From contig OY253653.1 of assembly GCA_958009055.1 (NCBI GenBank), positions 310,001-374,000 of the forward strand: a stretch of DNA of 64,000 nt, given 5' to 3'. The notes under the pieces are model-generated. The model was given only the letters and a program-made list of their open reading frames with translations. It was not told the origin of the DNA and searched no databases. The position numbers and the translations under genes were made by a program. Of this stretch, positions 32,878-44,414 are shown in pieces. Within the stretch, counting starts at the first letter, position 1. Every line of letters begins with the position of its first letter. Source of the DNA: Choricystis sp. odSpoLacu1 (lineage: Eukaryota > Chlorophyta > Trebouxiophyceae).

Positions 32878-33846
32878 ATGGCGTCTCGCCCTCCCCCTCC
32901 GCCCGACCCAGCGATGCATCCATCCAGCGCAGCCACGTCCAGCGGCAGCGACGACGGGTTTGGCGACTTTGAGGACGCTGCCCCCGCGGCGCCTCCGCCG
33001 CCGCCACCTCCACCCCCTCCACCCCCACCACCCACCGGCCCCGACTTGGCCACGCTGGATGATACAGCGTTTGAGAGCGCGATCGAACGTTTGCTGCAGT
33101 CGGCAGCCAGCGCAGCCGGCGTGGCGGTGTCTTCATCCCCCGCGCCACCACCGTCGTTCGACGCGCTCGCTGCCTCCCAGGCCGCAGCGGAAGCGCACTG
33201 GCCGCCGTCTCCGCCCGCGTCTGCGTCCACCACCGTCGCGTGGGACGATGCACGGGACAGACCCGCCGCCCTGGCCGCCCTGGGGGCGGCTGACGGTGGC
33301 GCTCGCCCGTCCACCGCGCCCCCTGCAGACGCGGAAGCGGCTGCCACACCCGCGCGCTGGACCGACTGGGCGGACCCCTCGCCCGCGCCCTCGCCAGAGA
33401 AGGCGGGGGCGGGGAGTGGTGGTGGTGCGGGCGCGGCTGTCGCTGCAGCCGCGGTCGCCAGTGCGGCTGTGGCCACAGTCTCATCTGAGATCCAGGGCGC
33501 CAGCGACGCGGAAGGCGAAGAAGCTGTCGCTCAACAAGAGAGTGTGCCCAGTGCGGCTGGCAGTGACCGCACTGTGAGCGACGACGGCTGCGCGCACCCG
33601 TCTGAGCGCACGCTGTCGCCTCCACCACCGCCGCCGCCGCCCGAGATTGTTGCACTGTCAGAAGCTGCCGACGATAAAGGCGATGACGAAGACGACGGAT
33701 TCGGCGACTTTGAGGACGCGCCAGGCAAGGTGGTGGGTGAGGAAGCTGTTGCCGCAGCGGCTGACGCCGAAGCCGAAGAAGACGGCACCGCGTTTGGCGT
33801 GCGGTTGCCGGAGCTCGGGTTTATGCTAGATGATGGAGTGGCGTAG
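32878..33846 (+). CDS. Disordered acidic protein with two DDGFGDFEDA motifs
   Basis: Single exon, 322 aa from ATG 32878. The protein is low-complexity: Pro runs, Ala/Ser/Asp-rich, no globular domain visible. The decapeptide DDGFGDFEDA occurs twice, near residue 25 and near residue 275. FGDF with flanking acids resembles peptides that bind the gamma-adaptin/GGA ear (as in aftiphilin), so an accessory role in clathrin/AP-1 trafficking is a reasonable guess but not established. No family recognised beyond that. Confidence 0.6.
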   Translation: MASRPPPPPDPAMHPSSAATSSGSDDGFGDFEDAAPAAPPPPPPPPPPPPPPTGPDLATLDDTAFESAIERLLQSAASAAGVAVSSSPAPPPSFDALAASQAAAEAHWPPSPPASASTTVAWDDARDRPAALAALGAADGGARPSTAPPADAEAAATPARWTDWADPSPAPSPEKAGAGSGGGAGAAVAAAAVASAAVATVSSEIQGASDAEGEEAVAQQESVPSAAGSDRTVSDDGCAHPSERTLSPPPPPPPPEIVALSEAADDKGDDEDDGFGDFEDAPGKVVGEEAVAAAADAEAEEDGTAFGVRLPELGFMLDDGVA

Positions 33847-33961
33847 AGTAGTGGAGTGTGTGTGTAGACTTGTGCCTGTCGCGTAGGGAGGAAAAAAAAA
33901 GCTGCCCACGACGAGCAGCGACGACGGCGGCCACTCTGTTTTTTTCTGTCCATTCGGCTGC

Positions 33962-34969
33962 ATGCGGGCGCGCGGGCGCGCCTCCCCTGGGGCCCGCGTC
34001 AGCATGACGTCCCCACAAGCCGCAATGCAGGCCATCGCGGAGTCCCTGGACGACCCGCTGTCGGAGGCCGACCCCGCCCTTGTCTCCGCCGCGCTGCGTG
34101 CCGCGGCCGACGCGTTGGACGCAGCGCCCGACCCCTCCACCTGGGCAGACGCCGCGTCCACCTGGTCCACGGGCGCCGGCCTGCGCGGCATCGCCTTCTG
34201 CGCAGAAAACTCGCTGGACAACGACGTCATCGACGCCGCGTTCAGCCTCGCCGCGTCGCTGTCGGACGAGTCGGGCACCGCCTCCGCCGCCCTCTGGCGC
34301 GCAGGCGTCCCTGACGCCGCCGTCGTGCTGGCGGGGCGGGCGGCCGCGCTGGCCGCCAGAGCGGCGGGCCTGCCCCCCCCCCACCCCGACTCGGCGGGCG
34401 GCGATGACGACGATGGCGCGCCGCCGCCGACGCCCGCCGCCGTCGCGGCCGCCCTGCGCGCCCTGCGCTGCATGATAGTGGCCGACCCGCGGCGAGCGTC
34501 GGCCGCGGTGGCGGCGGGGGCGCCCAAAAGCCTGGCCACGCTGATCGAGACGGGGGCGGGTGGAGTGGCAGCGGTGGCTGCAGCCGCGCTGCTTTCGGAC
34601 GTCGCGGCCGCAGCGGCCCCGGGCGGCACCCTGCCCGCCGTCCCAGCCGCCACGGCAGCCCGCCTGCTGGTGCCGGCCCACACCCTGATGCAGGATGAAG
34701 CGGTGCCGGGTGGCGATGCAGTCGCGGAGGCGGCGGCCTGGCCGCTGCTCGCGGCGGCGGCACAGACGGCAGTCGGCGGTGACGACCCGGACGCCGCCGC
34801 CACCGCCCGCTCCTTTGTCGATGCACGCGGCCTGGACATCGCGCGCCTGGTGGACGCTCGCAAGTCGGTGGCCGCGCGCGCGGCGGCGGCCGCGTTGGCG
34901 GGCGTGGCGCAGGGCGGGAGTCTGGCCGCGCGCGCGCTGGCCGAGGCGGGGGGGCGGGACCAGGGCTGA
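33962..34969 (+). CDS. Armadillo-like helical-repeat protein, unknown
   Basis: Single exon, 335 aa from ATG 33962, or 321 aa from the in-frame ATG at 34004. The sequence is a succession of Ala/Leu-rich amphipathic helices ([53 protein letters not shown]) with the periodicity of ARM/HEAT repeats, as in Hsp70 exchange factors of the FES1/HSPBP1 group, but no diagnostic motif ties it to that family. No signal peptide or membrane segment is seen. Confidence 0.5.
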   Translation: MRARGRASPGARVSMTSPQAAMQAIAESLDDPLSEADPALVSAALRAAADALDAAPDPSTWADAASTWSTGAGLRGIAFCAENSLDNDVIDAAFSLAASLSDESGTASAALWRAGVPDAAVVLAGRAAALAARAAGLPPPHPDSAGGDDDDGAPPPTPAAVAAALRALRCMIVADPRRASAAVAAGAPKSLATLIETGAGGVAAVAAAALLSDVAAAAAPGGTLPAVPAATAARLLVPAHTLMQDEAVPGGDAVAEAAAWPLLAAAAQTAVGGDDPDAAATARSFVDARGLDIARLVDARKSVAARAAAAALAGVAQGGSLAARALAEAGGRDQG

Positions 34970-35230
34970 TGAGAGAGATTAAAAAATGGTGTGTTTGTTT
35001 CCTGCGCGTGTGTGTGTAGTCTGTGTGAGAGAGAGAAGCACTCGCCCCGCCCGCTCAGTGGACAGAGGGGGCTCTGAGGGCTCGACGCCGTGGCGATAGC
35101 GGGTGGTTTCTCGCGTTTTCGTCGGTGTGTTTCCCTTCCCTCTCACACAACCTCTCCCCTTTCCCCCCTCCCCTGCGCACCCTTTGAACCCCAAGCCCGG
35201 CGCCACATTCCAGCCCCGCTCGAATCGCCA

Positions 35231-35681
35231 ATGCTGCGCCCGACCGTCGGCGCGCGCCCGTCCGCGCGCGCCGCCGGCGCGCCGCCGCGCGCGCCGCGCT
35301 CCAACGCTCGCGCCCCCGCCCCCCGCCGCCGCCTCGCGCCCGCGCCCGCCTCCCCCGCCGTCGCCCTGGCGGGGCGGCGCAGTGGCCGGGTGGCCGCCGC
35401 CCCCGCGGCTGCCGTCTCGGTCGCGCCCGCGACGCTGGCGGCGCTGGGCGCCCCGACGCAGAAATTCGCGGTCGCCGACCTGGAGGAGATCCTCAAAGAA
35501 CGCGACGCATGCGGGGTGAGTTGATCTGGAAATAGAGTCGCGCGTCGGTTGTGGGGGGGCGAAGGAGGTGGAGGGGGCGGCGGCGCCGCAGAAGGGGGGG
35601 CAAGGGCACGCACGCGAAAATTCGGCTGCAGCCGCCCTGGCCCTGCCCCCCTGCGTCGACCTAACAACCTCCCCGTTTTCA

Positions 35682-35722
<41 letters not shown>

Positions 35723-38700
35723 CCACGCCATCAGGTCGGCTTCATCGCCAACCTCAAGGGCGCCCGCTCCCACCGCATCGTGTCCGACGCGCTGACCGCC
35801 CTCGGCTGCATGGAGCACCGCGGCGCGTGCTCTGCCGACGACGTGTCGGGCGACGGCGCGGGCGTCATGACCCAGATTCCCTGGGCCCTGCTGCAGGGCG
35901 ACGGCTTTGCTGGCGCCAAGGAAGGCGAAGCCGGTGTCGGCATGTTGTTCCTGCCCAATGACGATGCGGGGGAGGCGGCCGCCAAAGAGTTGATCGAGCG
36001 CGTTGTGTCCACCCACGCCAAAACCCGGGTCACCGGCTGGCGCAAGGTGCCCGTCGACTCCACCGTCGTCGGCCGCCTGGCGCGCGCCACCGAGCCCCGC
36101 GTGTGGCAGATCGTGCTGGCGCCCGTGGATGGGAGTTTGAAAGGCGACGCGCTCGAGCGTGAACTCTTTGTTTTGCGCAAAGCCATCGAGCGTGAAGCCC
36201 GCGCCACCCTGGCCGCCTCCACCGCGGCCGACACGTACGTGTGCACGCTGTCGTGCCGCACCATCGTGTACAAGGGCATGCTGCAGTCGGCGGCGGTGGG
36301 GCCCTACTTCACCGACCTCGAAAACCCGGCCTTCCAAACCGCGTTCGCAATCTACCACCGCCGCTTCTCCACCAACACGACGCCCAAGTGGCCCCTGGCC
36401 CAACCCATGCGCGTGCTGGGGCACAATGGGGAGATCAACACGCTGCAGGGCAACCTGAACTGGGTGGCGTCGCGCCAGGCCTCCCTCTCCGCTGATGTGT
36501 GGAGCGGGCGTGAAGCCGACCTCATGCCCCTGTGCGATGCATCCGCCTCCGACTCCGCCAACCTGGACAGGCTGGCCGAGCTCATGATGCGGACGGGGGT
36601 GGACGCGTCGGAGGCGATGATGGTGTTGGTGCCCGAGGCGTACCGCAACCACCCCGACCTCGTCGCCAACTACCCCGCCGTCGAAGCCTTCTACGAGTAC
36701 TATGAAGGCCTGCAAGAAGGGTGGGACGGGCCCGCCCTGCTGGTGTTCTCGGATGGTGCCCGCGTGGGGGCGAGGCTGGACCGCAACGGCCTGCGCCCCG
36801 CGCGCTGGTGGTTGACCGACGACGACACCGTCTACGTCGCGTCCGAGGTCGGCGTCCTCGGCGACGTCCTCACCTCCGCCCCCCGCATCGTGCGCAAGGG
36901 GCGCCTGGGCCCCGGCCAAATGGTGTGCGCTGACTTGACGGCGGGCACGTTTGCGGAGAACACGGAGATCGCGCGCGACGTCGCGGCGCGCGCGCCGTAC
37001 GCGGAGTGGCTCGCCCAGGCCGGCACCCGCCTGGCCGACCTCTCCCCCCCCGCCTTTGCGCCGGCGCCCGTGCTGGCCCCCTCCGACGCTCTCCGCCTGC
37101 AGGCTGCCACCGGCATGGGCGCCGAGGACGCGGCCATGGTCGTGGAGTCGATGGCGGCCAACGCGATCGAACCGACGTACTGCATGGGGGACGACATCCC
37201 GCTCGCCGTCCTCTCGGCCAGGCCCCACCCCCTGGCCAACTACTTCAAGCAGAGGTTTGCGCAGGTGACCAACCCGCCCATCGACCCTCTGCGCGAGGGG
37301 CTGGTCATGTCGCTGGCCATGCGCCTGGGCGCGCGCGGCAACCTGCTCGCGCCTGGTCCCGCCGCCTACCGCCAAGTCATGCTGGAGTCGCCGATTCTGA
37401 CGGAGGCTGAACTCGACGCCATCGTCTCCAAATCAGGGCTGCAGGTGGCCACGTTTGGCCTGTTCTACCCGGCCTCCGGCGGCGTCGCGGCCGCGCTGGC
37501 CGACCTGTGCGCGCAAGCCGAGGCGGCCGTGCGGTCGGGCGCCACCCTCCTCATCCTGTCCGACCGGGCCCCCAACCCCGCGTCCTGGGCGCCCGACGCC
37601 CCCCCCATCCCCGCCCTGCTGGCCACGGGGGCGGTGCACCACCACCTGATCCGGGCGGGGCTGCGCGCCGACACGTCGATCGTGGCCGACACCGCCCAGT
37701 GCTTCTCCACCCACCACGCCGCCCTGCTGGTTGGGTACGGCGCCCACGCTGTCTGCCCCTACCTGGCGTTTGAGACGGCGCGCCAGTGGCGCACGTCGCC
37801 CCGCACCGAGGCGCTGGTGAAAGCGGGCAAAGCGCCTGACGTGTCTGTCGTGCAGGCGCAGGCCAACTACAAAAAAGCGGTCGAAAAAGGCCTCCTCAAG
37901 ATTCTGTCCAAGATGGGGATCTCCCTGCTGTCCTGCTACCACGGCGCCCAGATCTTTGAGGCGTACGGCCTGGGCGGCGACGTCGTGGACGCCGCGTTCC
38001 GGGGGACCGTGTCCCGCGTCGGCGGCATGACGCTCGCCGACTTGGGTGCGGAGACTGCCGCCTTCTGGGCGAAAGGGTTCCCCGACTCCCCCCTGACCAA
38101 GCTGGAGGACTATGGGTTCATTCAGTCGCGGCCGAAAGGGGAGCACCACGTCAACAACCAGGCGATGGCCAAGCTGCTGCACAAAGCGATCGGGCTGGGG
38201 GGCAAAGGGTCTGCCGGCCAGTCAGCCTACGACGCCTACATGGCCCACTTCGCCGCCTCCCCCGCCTCCGTGCTGCGCGACTGCCTGGACCTGGTGCCCG
38301 CTGGGGCGGCCATCCCGATTGAGGAGGTGGAGTCGGCGGCCGACATCGCGGCCCGCTTCTGCACGGGCGGCATGTCGCTCGGCGCGATCTCGCGCGAAAC
38401 GCACGAAACCATCGCCATCGCCATGAACCGCATCGGCGGCAAGTCCAACTCGGGCGAGGGGGGCGAGGACCCGGTGCGCTGGGAAGCGTTGACGGACGTG
38501 GATGGCGACGGCAAGGCTGCTGCTCTTCCCCACCTGCGCGGCCTGCGCAACGGCGACCTGGCCACCTCCCGCATCAAGCAAGTCGCGTCCGGCCGCTTCG
38601 GCGTCACCCCCCAGTTCCTGGTCAACGCGGAGCAGCTGGAGATCAAGATCGCGCAAGGGGCTAAACCGGGGGAAGGCGGCCAACTGCCCGGCAAAAAGGT

Positions 38701-40312
38701 GTCGCCCTACATCGCGTCGCTGCGCCGCTCCAAGCCGGGCGTGCCCCTCATCTCGCCCCCCCCACACCACGACATCTACTCGATCGAAGACCTTGCCCAA
38801 CTCATCTACGACCTGCACCAGGTGGCGCCCGCCGCCAAAGTGTCTGTCAAGCTGGTGGCGCAGGCCGGGATCGGGACGGTCGCGTCTGGCGTTGCCAAAG
38901 CCAACGCCGACATCATCCAGATTTCGGGTCACGACGGCGGCACGGGCGCGTCCCCCGTGTCATCCATCAAGCACTGCGGCGGACCCATGGAGATGGGGCT
39001 GGCGGAGACGCACCAGTCCCTCGTCGCGAATGAACTGCGCGAGCGGGTCGTGCTGCGCGTCGACGGCGGCATGCGCACCGGGCGCGACGTGCTCATCACC
39101 GCCGCCCTGGGCGCCGACGAGTTTGGGTTCGGCACGGTCGCCATGATCGCCACCGGCTGCATCATGGCCCGCGTGTGCCACACCAACAACTGCCCCGTGG
39201 GTGTCGCGTCGCAGCGCGAGGAGCTGCGCGCGCGCTTCCCCGGCACACCGGACGACGTCGTCAACTACTTTGCCTTTGTGGCGGACGAGGTGAGGGCGGG
39301 TCTGGCGTCCCTGGGGCTGCGGTCGCTGGACGAGTTGGTGGGGCGGGCTGATTTGCTGGCCCAGAAAAAGGCCCCGCTAGCCAAAACGACGGGGCTCGAC
39401 CTGTCGTTCCTCACGCGCCACGCGGGCGCGGCCGCCAAGTCGTCTGGCCGCATCGGCCAGGCCGTGCACGACAACGGCCCCGTCCTGGATGACGACCTGC
39501 TGGCGGACAAGGAGGTGGTGGCTGCGATCGCGAAGGAAGGCACCGTCGCGCGTGAAGTCGAGATTGTCAACGTCGACCGCGCCGCGCTCGGCCGCCTGGC
39601 CGGCGCGGTCGCGCGTCAACACGGCGACTCCGGCTTTGCCGGCACCATCGACATCACGCTGCGCGGGTCGGCGGGCCAGTCGTTCGCCTGCTTCCTGGTG
39701 GGCGGCATCAAGGCGACGCTGATCGGGGAGGCCAACGACTATGTGGGCAAAGGGATGGCGGGTGGTGACGTCGCGATTGTGCCGCCGCCGGGCACGAAGT
39801 TCGCCCCTGAAACCGCCTCCATCGCGGGCAACACATGCCTGTATGGCGCCACGGGCGGCCGCCTGTTTGTCAACGGGCGCGCGGGCGAACGCTTCGCCGT
39901 GCGCAACTCGGCGGCGGACGCTGTGGTGGAGGGTGTGGGCGACCACTGCTGCGAGTACATGACGGGCGGCGCCGTCGTCTGCCTCGGCCCCGCCGGCCGC
40001 AACGTGGCGGCGGGCATGACGGGGGGGCTGGCCTACTTTTACGATGAGGACGGCAGCTTCACGTCCAAGGTCAACGGCGAGATTGTGGCGGTGCAGCGCG
40101 TGTCGTCGGCCGCGGGCGCGGCGCACGTGCGCAAACTGATCGAAGACCACGTCGACCGCACCGGCTCCGCCCTCGCCAAACGCCTCCTGGCCGACTGGGC
40201 CACCACCCTGCCCAAGTTCTGGCAGCTGGTGCCCCCGTCGGAGGCCAACACGCCGGAAGCGTTGCCTGACGGCACGGTGGAGACGGCGGCGGCTGTGTCG
40301 GCGGCGGCGTGA
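35231..40312 (+). CDS. GLU: Ferredoxin-dependent glutamate synthase, plastid
   Basis: Exons 35231-35515 and 35735-40312, phase 0, about 1,620 aa, matching plant Fd-GOGAT. It makes two glutamates from glutamine and 2-oxoglutarate in the chloroplast with reduced ferredoxin. The first ~90 residues form an Arg/Ala/Pro-rich transit peptide; the mature enzyme should start at Cys94 ([12 protein letters not shown]), the amidotransferase nucleophile. The glutaminase, central and FMN-barrel domains follow, with [26 protein letters not shown], the 3Fe-4S ligands Cys1237/1243/1248 ([15 protein letters not shown]) and the C-terminal beta-helix (GGAVVCLG). There is no fused NAD(P)H subunit, supporting the ferredoxin form. 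The intron holds (CT)n/(CA)n. A GA repeat directly follows the stop. Confidence 0.95.
35682..35720. repeat. (CT)n-(CA)n microsatellite in Fd-GOGAT intron
   Basis: A CT tract runs into a CA tract and ends about 13 nt before the 3' splice site at 35734. Confidence 0.95.
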
Positions 40313-40706
40313 AGAGAGAGAGAGAGAGAGAGAGAGTGTGTGTGTGCGGAGGGTTGGAGAAAAAGCCTGCGTTTTATCTCTTATTTTACTTTTCATTGGA
40401 GGGGGGGTTGGCCCCGTCCACACGTGTGGGGCGGAGACGGCGGCAGGGGGGTGTTTTTTTTCTTCTGAGAGAGGAAAGAGAAAGTGAACGGCGAGCGACG
40501 GTGTGTGCTGAAAAGGCTTGTGTTTGTTTCTTTGCGTGACCCCCCCGCACCGAAACTCCAGCCTCTGACGCCGCCCGCAGTGTGACAACAAGAGAGTGCG
40601 CCCATCTTAAAAAAAAGACGTCGACACGGAAGTCTCTTTGCACGCAAATAAAAGAAGGAAAAAATCAAACAACAAATGCTCCTCTCCACCCACACACGCC
40701 ACACAC
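40313..40706. other. Intergenic region Fd-GOGAT / rpL3, convergent
   Basis: 394 bp of 3' sequence for both genes. It begins with (GA)n then (GT)n, followed by T-rich and A-rich patches; no gene seen. Confidence 0.6.
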
Positions 40707-41950
40707 TCAGCAGTTTTTGCCGACAATCTTGGCGGGCGTCAGCTGGACAACGCCACCGGGTTTGCCCGGGATCGAACCTTTCACGATGATGGCGTTCAGC
40801 TCAGCATCGACCGACATCACCTCCAACCCCCGAATCGTCACCCTCTCATTGCCCATTTGACGTGCCATCTTCAGGCCCGGCAGCACACGCGACGGCGTGG
40901 CGGACGACCCGATGGACCCGTGCTGGCGCTTGGACTTGGAGCCGTGCGACATGAGCCCCCGCTTGTGGTTCCACCGCTTGATGGTGCCCTGGAACCCTTT
41001 CCCGATCGATGTCCCCGCCACATCCACCATGTCGCCCGCCTTGAACGTGTCGGCCAGGGCCAGGGCGGCGCCCGGCTCGTAGCCGTCGGCGGAAGCGACC
41101 CGGAACTCGACGAGTGTGCGCATCGCCGGGGCGCCCGCTTTTTTGAGGTGGCCCAGCTCGGGCTTGGTCAACGCCGCCTCCTTGCACTCGCCGTAGCCCA
41201 CCTGCACCGCGGTGTAGCCGTCCTTGGCGGCGGTGCGGACGGCGGTGACGATGTTGCCGCCGCCGAGGGCGATGACGGTGGCGGGGACCGCGCGCCCGTC
41301 GTCGGTGAAAATCTGGGTCATGCCCGCCTTGCGCCCCAGCAGGCCGACGCCGGGGACGGGAGCGCGGGCGACGATGGTGGGGGCGGTGGCGCGGGCTGGG
41401 GGAGGGTGGGGTGGTGGGGAGGGGAGGGTGAGCGGTGATTTGGGGAGAGGGCGAACGATACGAGCCGCCGTGCGGGGGTGGCGCCGCCTCTCTGCGTCAC
41501 TCGCCCCCCACTGCTCCCTGCTGCTGCTTTGGCCCCGATTTCCGGCCCGGGTCGCGCATTCCAGGCGTGCGCGTCCAGCAGGGGGGGGGATGGGGAGGGC
41601 AGAGCAGGGGCAGGGGGCGGCGGGGAGGGCGGCGAGCACGGGGCGGCTTTTCCTTCTCCGACGCGGCCGCGCTCGCAACGTCCCCGCTCTTTCACGTGCC
41701 CCCCAGCCAGTCCGCATTGAGGCTCAGCCCGCAAGAGGACGCACTCCCAGCTCGCGACTGGGCGTGAGTCGGGGACGCGAGCCAGGCGGGGACGGCCAAA
41801 AAGGCTCCCCGACCAAACGCGCCACACGGCGACAGGGGGTTTCGACGCGGACGCGCTTGCCGCCTCGCCCCACAACTCACCTGGCCGGGCGGCCCGGGTC
41901 GACGGCCCGGGCGGCAGACGCGTGGTCGACAGACGCGTGCCGAACGCCAT
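40707..41950 (-). CDS. Plastid ribosomal protein L3 (uL3c), nuclear-encoded
   Basis: Exons 41950-41881 and 41395-40707 around a 485-nt GT-AG intron, the longest in the window; about 252 aa. The N-terminus [20 protein letters not shown] is a short transit peptide. The mature protein is bacterial-type L3: [66 protein letters not shown] and [13 protein letters not shown]. It is a primary 23S rRNA-binding protein. [11 protein letters not shown] resembles plastid rather than mitochondrial L3. In red-lineage plastids rpl3 is plastid-encoded, so a nuclear copy supports green ancestry. Confidence 0.9.
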
Positions 41951-42185
41951 GGGAGGAGAGGGAGGAAGGGACGCGGATGAGGGTGGCGGAACGCTCCGCC
42001 GGAAATTTCACGCGACGAGAGTGGGAGAGAGAGCTAACAAGCCTCACTCGCAGGGCTTTTAACGCCGACAAAAAAAAAAAAACTCCCCGTTTCTCTTTTC
42101 TCTGTTCGGCCTCTGGCTCTCCCCCCCTCCCGGAGGGAGGCGCCTGCACTCGCACGCACGCCCCTGCCCCTGCTGACGCCCAGCC
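41951..42185. promoter_or_regulatory. Divergent promoter region rpL3 / CCCH-U-box gene
   Basis: 235 bp between opposite start codons with an A12 patch (42070-42081). Otherwise GC-rich, no motif recognised. Confidence 0.4.
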
Positions 42186-43821
42186 ATGACCGGGGACGAA
42201 GACGTGAGTGTGAGAGGGAGAGAGGGCGCCGCCCGCGCCCCCCGATCGATTGTGCGTCCCCGACCGTCCCGCCCACCGGGGGGCCTCCTGTGCCTTCCCG
42301 CGCCGCGCTCTGCGTGTGGCGCACTCCTGGAGTTCTCACGATCGTGTGACAGAGAAAACGCGGACAGAGGCGGCACAGGGAGAGTGGGTTTGGGGGGGAG
42401 GGCACGCGCGATGCCGCCTTTCCGCCTTCCAACACCGAACACAGACACACACTCCCACCCCCACCCTCCCCCCCACACACCCCCAGCGCCCCTTTCGCGT
42501 CACCCCGTGCCGCTTCTACTCCATCGGCCGCTGCCGTGACGGCGACGCCTGCTCTTTTAAGCATGTGCCTCGCGGCGCAGACCGCGCAGAACCCGACGTC
42601 CGCGAAAAACGCGCGACCACCACCGACCCGCGCGGCCGGGACGGCGGGCCGGGCGCGGTCGCCGTGTTCCACAAGACGAGCCTGTGCAAGTTTTACGAGG
42701 AGCATGGGGCGTGCGCGGCGGGCAGCGCGTGTCGCTTCGCACACGGCAAAGATGACCTGCGCGCGCGCCCCGCGCCGCCACCCCCCCGGCCGGGGCCCGC
42801 AGCCCGCGCCAGCCTGCCCGAGTGGGCGGTGGACTCGGATGGTGACGGTGGCGACGCCACCGCCTGGCCGCCGCGCGAGCTGACGCGCCGCCGCGCGCGC
42901 CCGCCCCCCGCAGCCCGCCCCGCGCGCCGGGGCGGCCGCCTCCCCGAGTGGGCCGCGTCGGACGACGACCGCGCCTCCTACTACGAGGGGGACGACGACG
43001 ATGGCGACGACGCCCGCCCGTACGCGGCGGCGTTGGGCGCGTCGCGCGCAGCGCGGCTAGCCGTCGAAAGCGGCGCCGCCTGGAAAACGCGCGTCTGCAA
43101 ATTTTGGCAGGACGGCGACTGTGTGGCGGGGGACGCGTGCTCGTTTGCGCATGGCGTGGACGAGGTGCGCCGGTATGGAGGCAAGAAGGAGCCGCCGGTG
43201 GTGCCGCCGGGGTTGGGGCGCTGTGGCGGCAGCGCGACCGCGCCGCCCGCACTCACCCCCAAACCCGGCAAAAAGCCGCCCTCCGCCTCCGCCACCGCCA
43301 AGACCAAGATGTGTTGGCACTGGAAGAAGCGGGGCGCGTGCCCCGACGGCGACGCGTGCGGGTTTGCGCACGGGTTGGACGAGTTGAAGGTGGGGCGCGC
43401 GGCCGCGGCGGCGGGCACACCGCTGCGCCCTGGTGCCTCCGCCACCCTGCCCACGACCCCGCCCCAAGCCGAGGCCACACCGCACGCGCCCCCTCCGCCG
43501 CGCGGGCCGACCGCGTCCCCGCCGCGGTCGCAGCAGCCCCCTGCGTCGCCACCGCGCCCGCCGCCGCTCACACTCGACCCAGCTCGCGGCCCGCCCGACC
43601 CTCCCCCATCCTTTGTGTGCCCCCTGACGGGCGCCATCATGGCCGACCCCGTCGTCGCGGCGGATGGGTACACGTATGAACGGCGGGCGGTGGAGGACTG
43701 GCTGAGCGCGGGGCACGACGAGTCCCCCATCACCCTCGAACCCTTGCTGGACGGCCGCCTTGTCCCCAACCACGCGCTGCGGTCGGCCATTGCGGCAACG
43801 TATGGTGTACAGGGGTCGTGA
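42186..43821 (+). CDS. CCCH zinc-finger (x4) protein with C-terminal U-box
   Basis: Exon 1 is only 18 nt (42186-42203, MTGDED); exon 2 is 42487-43821; phase 0, 450 aa. Four CCCH fingers with C-x7/8-C-x5-C-x3-H spacing are present: CRFYSIGRCRDGDACSFKH (from Cys14), CKFYEEHGACAAGSACRFAH, CKFWQDGDCVAGDACSFAH and CWHWKKRGACPDGDACGFAH. A Pro-rich linker leads to a U-box at about 382-440 (FVCPLTGAIMADPVVAADG, TYERRAVEDWL, ESPITLEPLL). CCCH fingers usually bind RNA and U-boxes are E3 ubiquitin ligases, so an RNA-linked ubiquitin ligase is inferred. The very short first exon is the least certain part. Confidence 0.82.
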
Positions 43822-44414
43822 GAGAGAGAGAGTGAAGAGAGAGAGAAGATGGTGTTTTTTCCACTATAAAGATGAAAGGCTGCCCTTTTGTTTTTGACAA
43901 GTACCCCCCCCCCCCCCGTACCCACCACCACACAACACAACCCTGCGAACGTGTGCCTTTTGGGCGGGTGCGTCTGCTCCCTGGACGAGCGGCGCGCACT
44001 GCTACACAAATGCCACGTTTTTTTATGTCCCTCCCCTTGATTTTTCATCACACACCACCCTTTTTTGGGTACCCCCCTAAATATCGCCCTACGGCCCCCC
44101 TCCCCCAAAACAAAACACACCACGCACGACTGCCACCCCAATCCATTCCCCCTTCCATCATTCGGCAGATTTCTTTTTTCCGCCCCCTGGCCTTGCAAAA
44201 AATCGAGGGAACGAAGACCTTGCTCCCCTCATTTTTGCCACCACCGCCCACCACCATCCACCCTTTTTGATGCTCTTGTGTAAAACACCCCGCTGGAGGC
44301 AAGCCCCATCGCCAAAGTAAAAAACGGTTTGTTCTTTTTTCTTCTGTTGTTTTTTTGACATCACAACTCACTCTTTTTCCCTTCACCCCCCACTTGCCTT
44401 CCCTTTCTCAGTCT
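43822..44414. other. Intergenic region CCCH-U-box / CCT8, convergent
   Basis: About 590 bp with (GA)n after the U-box stop, a C14 homopolymer at 43904-43917 and alternating C-rich and T-rich stretches. It is less GC-rich than coding DNA; no gene or RNA recognised. Confidence 0.6.
43904..43917. repeat. C14 homopolymer
   Basis: Fourteen consecutive C, flanked on both sides by GTA. Confidence 0.9.

Noticed and set aside
34979..37375. 798-codon minus-strand frame under Fd-GOGAT
   Set aside because: It is the mirror of a highly conserved plus-strand gene and shows no recognisable protein content.
40755..40780. Sequence resembling a tRNA T-loop (GATCGAACC) within rpL3
   Set aside because: It lies inside a conserved coding segment and no other tRNA arm is present.
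43822..44414. Possible structured RNA in the C/T-rich gap
   Set aside because: No tRNA-like arms, snRNA boxes or convincing inverted repeats were seen; the region looks like 3' UTR sequence with homopolymers.
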